Assembly (NCBI GenBank): GCA_011390035.1
Contig: JAABTE010000166.1
Coordinates: forward strand, 1 to 6,015
Length of the DNA: 6,015 bases
Direction: 5' to 3'
From: Desulfobacteraceae bacterium
Lineage (GTDB): Bacteria > Desulfobacterota > Desulfobacteria > Desulfobacterales > JAABSP01
This document shows positions 1-4,325 of the stretch, piece after piece. A program made the position numbers and the translations under genes. The notes under the pieces were generated by a model. That model did no database searches and had not been told where the DNA came from. It saw only the letters and a list, made by a program, of their open reading frames with translations. Each line of letters begins with the position of its first letter. Within the stretch, counting starts at the first letter, position 1.

Positions 1-648
1 GCCGTAAAACAGCTCGCCGCCAAACAGCCGCATCCGCACAAGGCCCTGATGACCCAGCCGCCGGGCCTCGGCCTCCACCAGGCCGGCCAGCTCCAGCTCG
101 CTCATTCCCTCCCGGATCAGCCCGCCCACCTCGGCCAGCAACTGGTCCGAGCAGGCGGCCGCCTCCCGCATCAGGGCCATCTCCCAGCCAGATTTAATCG
201 ACCGGACCGTCCGGATATCATGGGCCGCGTCCACCAGCTCGACGCCCTCGAAGATCTTCTGAAAGGCCAGGTACAACTGGGCCGGCAGCACATCCAGCTC
301 AAGCCCCAGTCGCCCGGGCTGGGGCAGGCCGGCATCCCGGATCAGGTCCGGCAACTGGCGGGGGCTTTTCATCTCCACAATGTTCTCCAGGGCCGACTCG
401 TGCCGCGCCCGGGCCAGGCTCTTTCGCGCCATGAACACCGGCGCCCCCTCGGCCGGCACATACAGGTTGCCCTGCTGGATGGTGCCGGCAAAATAATACA
501 AATCCGCGTTCTGGACAATCAGCGCCCCGTCCGCGGCCTGCTTCCGCAACCGGTCCTGAAGCCGCCGGACGCGCTCGGCCAGCTCCGCGGCCGGCGGTCC
601 GGCGGGTTCGGGAAACGCGATATCGGGTGTCGTCTCCGCAAGCGTCAT
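1..648 (-). CDS. M24 family metallopeptidase (Xaa-Pro aminopeptidase/creatinase-like), N-terminal part, cut by window edge
   Basis: The minus strand is open from an ATG at 648-646 to the left edge: 216 codons with no stop, so the 3' part of the gene is missing. The protein begins MTLAETTPDIAFPEP. Residues about 24-150 look like the creatinase/prolidase N-terminal domain: a helix rich in Arg and Leu, then GALIVQNADLYYFAGTIQQG (41-60), then the typical entry to the catalytic domain, IRTVRSIKSGWEMALMREA (145-163). The visible end, VRMRLFGGELFYG, matches the early M24 'pita-bread' fold, where relatives continue with a His after FYG. The metal ligands (two Asp, one His, two Glu) would lie beyond the edge, so activity cannot be judged. 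Family members are cytosolic metallo-aminopeptidases that usually cleave X-Pro bonds, but M24 also includes other hydrolases. There is no signal peptide. The start is supported by a strong ribosome-binding site 5 bases upstream. The 160-base gap from the preceding ORF suggests it is a separate unit from the glycogen genes. Confidence 0.85.
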   Translation of the reverse strand, partial: MTLAETTPDIAFPEPAGPPAAELAERVRRLQDRLRKQAADGALIVQNADLYYFAGTIQQGNLYVPAEGAPVFMARKSLARARHESALENIVEMKSPRQLPDLIRDAGLPQPGRLGLELDVLPAQLYLAFQKIFEGVELVDAAHDIRTVRSIKSGWEMALMREAAACSDQLLAEVGGLIREGMSELELAGLVEAEARRLGHQGLVRMRLFGGELFYG

Positions 649-653
649 TCAGA

Positions 654-660
654 CTCCTTT
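654..660 (-). promoter_or_regulatory. Ribosome-binding site of the M24 peptidase gene
   Basis: On the minus strand this reads AAAGGAG, followed by the 5-base spacer TCTGA and the ATG at 648. It fixes the start of the peptidase gene. I found no convincing promoter pair in 660-760. Confidence 0.75.
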
Positions 661-736
661 CTCCTGGCGCAACGCCTGATTCATGGGAATCGGCATGTCA
701 TTTCTTCAAGCGAAAGGCATTTTATCAAAAGGATGG

Positions 737-808
737 CTAAAAATGAAGGAGATTCTTGAAATGACGAGAATCAGCATGAAGATGCAAACAAATTCTCGGA
801 ACAATTTT
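737..808 (-). pseudogene. Possible remnant of the HicB C-terminal DNA-binding region, after an in-frame TGA
   Basis: Reading on past the TGA of the HicB-like ORF (811-809) in the same frame gives KIVPRICLHLHADSRHFKN and a few more residues before a TAG at 739-737. In HicB proteins the N-terminal domain is usually followed by a linker and strand of the form S-G-K-x-x-x-R-I/L-x-x-x-L-H that opens a ribbon-helix-helix DNA-binding domain. Here the string is S-stop-K-I-V-P-R-I-C-L-H-L-H, so the K, R, I, L and H fall at the expected spacing and the stop sits where Gly is expected (GGA to TGA is one base change). After LHAD the resemblance ends, and neither other frame restores it. The family pattern is from memory. 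A chance match over so short a stretch cannot be excluded. Confidence 0.4.
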
Positions 809-1045
809 TCAGGAATATGATTCCCTGTAGGGATTGATCCCTTTTTCCTCGCAAATATCGAGAAAAACATCCAGGGAATTTTTTAACTCAACGCGCAACT
901 CATCCGTTGTCTTCCCGTAGAAATCAGCACCGCCATTGAGTCCCAAGATTTCCCCCCGGAACATCCCGATATTGGCATCATAATCGATCCTTGCCTTATG
1001 GCCTTCAACTTCCAATAAAATGCTGTCATCACACTCTGGTTGCAT
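809..1045 (-). CDS. HicB-like antitoxin-family protein, probably truncated, without a HicA partner
   Basis: This encodes 78 residues from the ATG at 1045. The core, HKARIDYDANIGMFRGEILG (16-35), followed by a DFYGKTTDELRVELKNSLD segment (41-59) and FLDICEEKGINP (61-72), is the standard small alpha/beta HicB domain (roughly 'G-Y-x-G-x-v-x-f-D-x-E-d-g-x-F-x-G ... F-x-G-x-s-x-x-E-L-x-x-x-f-x-x-a-v-d-d-Y-l-x-x-C-E-x-x-G-x-x-P'). In HicAB toxin-antitoxin modules this domain neutralises the HicA mRNA interferase, and a C-terminal DNA-binding domain autoregulates the operon. That second domain is absent: the ORF ends YRESYS-stop, and family members are usually longer (around 110-140 residues). No hicA is found on either side, since the glycogen synthase gene ends only 51 bases upstream. 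A TTG at 1090 would add 15 residues (VLNQSFQAFRRNHL after the initiator) but has no ribosome-binding site and the added part does not look like the family, so 1045 is preferred. It could be a stand-alone HicB-fold protein rather than a relic. GC content is much lower than in the neighbours. Confidence 0.7.
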   Translation of the reverse strand: MQPECDDSILLEVEGHKARIDYDANIGMFRGEILGLNGGADFYGKTTDELRVELKNSLDVFLDICEEKGINPYRESYS

Positions 1046-1053
1046 CAGGTGAT

Positions 1054-1060
1054 TCCTTCT
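1054..1060 (-). promoter_or_regulatory. Ribosome-binding site of the HicB-like ORF
   Basis: On the minus strand this reads AGAAGGA, 8 bases before the ATG at 1045. It decides the start in favour of 1045 over the in-frame TTG at 1090. The site lies inside the 51-base gap after the glycogen synthase stop. I see no hairpin-plus-T terminator in that gap, so read-through from the glycogen operon is plausible. Confidence 0.6.
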
Positions 1061-1096
1061 AAAAGCCTGAAAACTCTGATTCAAAACCAACGCCTT

Positions 1097-2362
1097 TCAC
1101 ACGCCCTCGCCCCCACCGGCAAGCGCATGATAAAACGCCAGCGTCCGCCGCGCAATCCCTTTCCAGCTAAACATCTTTTCAACCCGCTCTCGCGCCGCGA
1201 TTCCCATCGCATTCAGCCGATCCGGATCGGCCATCAACTGATTGATGGTCTCGGCCAGGTCGGCGGCATACCGCTCCGGCGATGCGGGCTCGGCATTTTC
1301 CGGGCCTATGGGCTCAAACGGCACCAGCAGGCCCGTCTTCTCATGCTCCACCACTTCGGGAATGCCCCCCACCGCCGCCGCCACCACCGGAGTCCGGCAG
1401 GCCATGGCCTCAAGGTTGATGATGCCGAAAGGCTCATAAACCGAGGGGCAGACAAAGAGGCTGGCGTGGCTGTAAAGGGCGATCAGATCGGGGACGGGGA
1501 CCATCTCCGGTATCCATATCAGCCGGTTTTTCGTCCGCGCCCGCGCCCTGTCCACCGCCGCGGCCATGGCCTCGCCGATCGCCGGGGTGTCTGGGGCGCC
1601 GGCGCAAAGCACCACCTGGGCGCCCTCCTTTATCTGGGGAATGGCCTCCACCAGATGAAGGATGCCCTTCTGGCGCGTGACGCGGCCCACGAACAGGACA
1701 TAGGGAAGGGACGGATCGATGCCGTATGAACGCGGCACATCGGGCTCATGGATTTTTTTAAACCGGTCCACGTCGATGCCGTTGTAAATGACCTGGATGC
1801 GCGATGCATCCACGCCGTAAACCGCCTGGGTGTCCCGCTTCATGGCCTCTGAAACCGCGATGACGCCGTCGGCGTTTTCCATGGCGGTCCGCTCGATCCA
1901 GGTCGTGGCGTGGTAGCCGGTTCCGAGCTGATCCTTTTTCCAGGGCCGGTGGGGCTCCAGGGAGTGGGTGGTGAGGGCGAGGGGGGCTTGCAGCGTCTGC
2001 TTGAGCAGGCATCCGGCCAGATGGGTGTACCAGGTGTGACAGTGGATCACGTCCGCGGCGCGGGCGCGGCCGGTCATCATCAGGTTCCGCCCAAGGGCGT
2101 CGAGGAGCTTGAGGTGATTCAGGGGGGGCGCCGCGCCGGGTCCCGATGTCGTTTCGGCGGACGGCCCGATGCCCTCCACGCGGCCGATGCCCTCCACCCG
2201 AAGGCTTCCGCCGATGGTGTCCTGATCGCCAAAGCACAGGACCTCCACATGGTTCTTTTCCGGATCGATGGCCGCCAGCTCCCGCGTCAAATGCTCCACA
2301 TGGACCCCTGCCCCGCCGTAGATGTGGGGCGGGTATTCATTGGTCAGTATCAGGATGCGCAT
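1097..2362 (-). CDS. glgA: Glycogen synthase / maltose-1-phosphate synthase, GT4 family, corynebacterial GlgA (GlgM) type
   Basis: This is a 421-residue GT-B glycosyltransferase. The N-terminal domain opens MRILILTNEYPPHIYGGAGV, with the glycine-rich GGAGVH loop at 16-21 that contacts the sugar nucleotide. HCHTWYTHLAG (107-117) and TTHSLEPHRPWK (131-142) are typical of actinobacterial GlgA. The C-terminal domain carries VGRVTRQKG (225-233; Arg and Lys contact the phosphates) and the EX7E motif EPFGIINLEAMA (Glu310, Glu318). Length and motifs fit the short GT4 'Coryne' GlgA, not the roughly 480-residue GT5 GlgA of E. coli. Relatives use ADP-glucose to extend alpha-1,4-glucan. The mycobacterial homologue (GlgM, Rv1212c) instead joins ADP-glucose to glucose-1-phosphate to make maltose-1-phosphate for GlgE. 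The TreS-maltokinase and GlgB neighbours favour the GlgM role, but sequence alone does not settle it. The frame is open upstream to 2638, but that part overlaps glgB and is not protein-like. The ATG at 2362 has a ribosome-binding site and lies 4 bases after the glgB stop, so translation is probably coupled. A six-residue duplication is noted separately. Confidence 0.93.
   Translation of the reverse strand: MRILILTNEYPPHIYGGAGVHVEHLTRELAAIDPEKNHVEVLCFGDQDTIGGSLRVEGIGRVEGIGPSAETTSGPGAAPPLNHLKLLDALGRNLMMTGRARAADVIHCHTWYTHLAGCLLKQTLQAPLALTTHSLEPHRPWKKDQLGTGYHATTWIERTAMENADGVIAVSEAMKRDTQAVYGVDASRIQVIYNGIDVDRFKKIHEPDVPRSYGIDPSLPYVLFVGRVTRQKGILHLVEAIPQIKEGAQVVLCAGAPDTPAIGEAMAAAVDRARARTKNRLIWIPEMVPVPDLIALYSHASLFVCPSVYEPFGIINLEAMACRTPVVAAAVGGIPEVVEHEKTGLLVPFEPIGPENAEPASPERYAADLAETINQLMADPDRLNAMGIAARERVEKMFSWKGIARRTLAFYHALAGGGEGV
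2162..2197 (-). repeat. 18-base tandem duplication inside the glycogen synthase gene (two copies of RVEGIG)
   Basis: Two adjacent 18-base units, 2162-2179 and 2180-2197, share their last 14 bases exactly (CCGATGCCCTCCAC on the plus strand, at 2166 and 2184). They encode residues 55-66 as RVEGIG twice. The unit is a multiple of three, so the frame is kept. It lies in the variable region between the sugar-nucleotide loop and the HCHTW segment, in what is probably a surface loop, followed by a Gly/Pro/Ala/Thr-rich stretch (67-80). It is probably harmless to the enzyme. Confidence 0.8.
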
Positions 2363-2366
2363 GGTT

Positions 2367-4298
2367 TCACTCCTCTTGCTTCTTCTTGAAAAAGACCACG
2401 GCCAGGGGCGGCAGCACCAGGTTGATGGAGAAGGGATGGCCGTGGATCGGCACCGGGGCGGTCTCCAGCTCTCCCAGGTTGCCCTGGTTGCTGCCGCCGT
2501 ATTCGGCCGAATCGGAGTTGAGCCGCTCGGACCAGACGCCCTCCAAGGGCACGCCGATGCGGTAGTTGTGTCTGGGCACGGGCGTGAAGTTGCAGACCAC
2601 GATGACCTCCTCTTCCACCTTCCGGCCCTTGCGGACAAAACTCAACGTGGACTGGCCCACGTCGTTGCAGTCGATCCACTGGAAGCCATCATGGGAAAAA
2701 TCCTTGACATGCATGGCCGGATTTTTGCGGTAGAACTGGTTCAGGTCCTCGATCCAGCGCTGAAGCCCGGTGTTGTAGCCGTTGGCCAGCACATGCCAGT
2801 CCAGGCTGCGTTCGTGGGACCACTCCCGCCACTGGCCGATTTCACCGCCCATGAAGATCAGCTTCTTTGCCGGCTGGCCGTACATGTAGCCGAAGAGAAG
2901 GCGGAGGTTTGCGAACTTCTGCCACTCGTCCCCCGGCATCTTGCCCAGAAGCGAGCCCTTGCCGTGGACCACCTCGTCGTGGGACAGGGGCAGGACATAG
3001 TTTTCATGGAAGGCGTAGATCATCCGGAAGGTGAGCTTGTTGTGGTGATAGCTGCGGTGGATGGGCTCCTGGGACATGTAAGAAAGGGTGTCGTGCATCC
3101 AGCCCATGTCCCACTTCATGTCAAAGCCCAGGCCGCCGACGTAGGTGGGCCGGGAGACCTGGGGCCAGGCGGTGGACTCCTCGGCGATGGTGATGGCGTC
3201 CGGGTAGCCTTCGTGAACCGCCTCGTTGAAGCGGCGCAGGAAGGCGATGGCCTCAAGGTTCTCCTTGCCGCCGTGGGCGTTGGGAATCCACTCGCCATCC
3301 TTTCGGGAGTAGTCCAGGTAGAGCATGGAGGCCACGGCGTCCACGCGGAAGCCGTCTATGTGGTACTTGTCCAGCCAGAACATGGCGGAGCTGATCAGAA
3401 AGCTGCTCACCTCGTTTCGGCCGTAGTTGAAGATGTAGCTGCTCCAGTCCGGGTGGAAGCCCTTGCGCGGGTCCTCGTGTTCGTAAAGGTGGGTGCCGTC
3501 AAAGTAGCCCAGGCCGTGGGCGTCCGTGGGAAAATGGGAGGGCACCCAGTCCAGGATCACGCCGATGCCCGCCTGGTGAAGCGCGTCGATGAGGAACATG
3601 AAGTCCTGGGGAGAGCCGTACCGGCTGGTGGGGGAAAAGTAGCCGAGGCACTGGTAGCCCCAGCTTCCATAAAAGGGATGCTCCATGACGGGCAGGAATT
3701 CCACATGGGTAAAGCCCATCTTGGTGATGTATTCGGCCAGCCGGGGGGCCAGCTCCTGGTAGGTCAGCGGGCGGTTGTCCTCCTCGGGCACCCGCATCCA
3801 GGAGCCAAGGTGCATTTCATAGATGGAAATTGGGGCGGACAGGCCGTTGGGGCCTTTCCGACCGGCCATCCAGCCGTCGTCGCTCCAGGAGTAGTCCAGG
3901 TTCCAGGTGACCGAGGCGGTCTGGGGCGAGATCTCGGAGAAGAAGGCCATGGGGTCTGTCTTGTCCATCGCGTGGCCCTGGTGGCGGGAGCGGATGAAGT
4001 ATTTATAAAGGGCGCCGTTTTTCAAGCCCGGAATGAAGCCCTCCCAGATGCCGGAGCTTTCCCTGGGCCGCAGGGGGTGGCCGTCTTTGCTCCAGCCGTT
4101 GAAATCGCCCATCACCGACACCGCCTCGGCGTTGGGCGCCCAGACGGCGAAGTGAAAGCCGGCCTCGCCCTCCAGCCGGGCCGGATGGGCGCCCAGCTTT
4201 TCGTAGATGCGGAAATGGCTGCCCTCGTTAAACAGGAAGATGTCGTCGGCGGTCATGGGGCTGATGTCGCTCAGAGCCGCCTGGTCGGGTTGCGTCAT
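2367..4298 (-). CDS. glgB: 1,4-alpha-glucan branching enzyme GlgB (GH13)
   Basis: This is a 643-residue cytosolic enzyme that cuts an alpha-1,4-glucan chain and re-attaches the piece through an alpha-1,6 bond, giving branched glycogen. A CBM48-type beta-sandwich comes first (about 25-125: FRIYEKLGAHP, then FAVWAPNAEAVSVMGDFNGW at 50-69). The GH13 barrel follows from IYEMHLGSW (159-167), with catalytic motifs DGFRVDAVAS (nucleophile Asp320), IAEES (acid/base Glu373) and LPLSHDEVVHGKGSL (His440, Asp441). The spacings Asp-Glu of 53 and Asp-Asp of 121 equal those I recall for E. coli GlgB (D405, E458, D526). The C-terminal beta domain is complete, ending near LVLPPLAVVFFKKK. At 643 residues it is about 85 shorter than E. 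coli GlgB and lacks most of the extra N-terminal N1 module, as in other short-form enzymes. The start ATG at 4298 has a good ribosome-binding site. It is preceded by the maltokinase gene (27-base gap) and followed by glycogen synthase (4-base gap), so all three are probably co-transcribed. In the GlgE pathway this enzyme branches the chains made by GlgE. Confidence 0.97.
   Translation of the reverse strand: MTQPDQAALSDISPMTADDIFLFNEGSHFRIYEKLGAHPARLEGEAGFHFAVWAPNAEAVSVMGDFNGWSKDGHPLRPRESSGIWEGFIPGLKNGALYKYFIRSRHQGHAMDKTDPMAFFSEISPQTASVTWNLDYSWSDDGWMAGRKGPNGLSAPISIYEMHLGSWMRVPEEDNRPLTYQELAPRLAEYITKMGFTHVEFLPVMEHPFYGSWGYQCLGYFSPTSRYGSPQDFMFLIDALHQAGIGVILDWVPSHFPTDAHGLGYFDGTHLYEHEDPRKGFHPDWSSYIFNYGRNEVSSFLISSAMFWLDKYHIDGFRVDAVASMLYLDYSRKDGEWIPNAHGGKENLEAIAFLRRFNEAVHEGYPDAITIAEESTAWPQVSRPTYVGGLGFDMKWDMGWMHDTLSYMSQEPIHRSYHHNKLTFRMIYAFHENYVLPLSHDEVVHGKGSLLGKMPGDEWQKFANLRLLFGYMYGQPAKKLIFMGGEIGQWREWSHERSLDWHVLANGYNTGLQRWIEDLNQFYRKNPAMHVKDFSHDGFQWIDCNDVGQSTLSFVRKGRKVEEEVIVVCNFTPVPRHNYRIGVPLEGVWSERLNSDSAEYGGSNQGNLGELETAPVPIHGHPFSINLVLPPLAVVFFKKKQEE
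2370..2375 (-). promoter_or_regulatory. Ribosome-binding site of the glycogen synthase gene, inside the glgB 3' end
   Basis: On the minus strand this reads GAGGAG, 7 bases before the ATG at 2362. It lies within the last codons of glgB (the ...QEE end), so the two genes are packed for coupled translation. It also rules out the longer frame beginning at 2638. Confidence 0.8.
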
Positions 4299-4305
4299 GG
4301 GTTAT

Positions 4306-4312
4306 TCCTTCC
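4306..4312 (-). promoter_or_regulatory. Ribosome-binding site of glgB
   Basis: On the minus strand this reads GGAAGGA, 7 bases before the glgB ATG at 4298. It sits in the 27-base gap after the maltokinase stop. The gap is too short for an independent promoter plus leader, which supports one transcript. Confidence 0.75.
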
Positions 4313-4325
4313 GATGGGTCGTTGG

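Noticed and set aside
676..693. Short hairpin (GATTC, loop ATGG, GAATC, plus two outer pairs) in the peptidase leader
   Set aside because: At about seven pairs with a wobble, it is expected by chance in a 160-base gap. It has no T-run and no match to a known leader element.
719..747. Possible promoter for the peptidase gene: TAAAAT at 724-719 with TTCATT 17 bases upstream (minus strand)
   Set aside because: The -10 box is a 5/6 match but the -35 is only about 3/6, in AT-rich DNA where such matches are common. It is not reliable enough to list.
49..759. 236-codon open frame on the plus strand
   Set aside because: It is antisense to the M24 peptidase gene, which has a clear family match and ribosome-binding site on the minus strand. 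The translation is Gln/Arg/Leu/Gly-rich without motifs.
751..772. Inverted repeat GATTCTTG/CGAGAATC with a 6-base loop, considered as a terminator
   Set aside because: It has an 8-pair stem with one G-T pair and low GC. On the minus strand the T-rich stretch begins only after several other bases. It is too weak to call without folding-energy calculation or transcript-end data.
743..820. 25-codon plus-strand ORF starting MKEILEMTRIS
   Set aside because: It is very short, overlaps the HicB-like stop region, has no good ribosome-binding site and no recognisable family.
1040..1729. 229-codon open frame on the plus strand
   Set aside because: It is antisense to glycogen synthase and part of the HicB-like ORF. 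It is His/Arg/Gly-rich with no family resemblance.
2363..2638. N-terminal extension of the glycogen synthase frame (92 codons upstream of MRILIL)
   Set aside because: It overlaps glgB in another frame and is Ser/Arg/Pro/Trp-rich noise. The ATG at 2362 has a proper ribosome-binding site and gives the expected family N-terminus.
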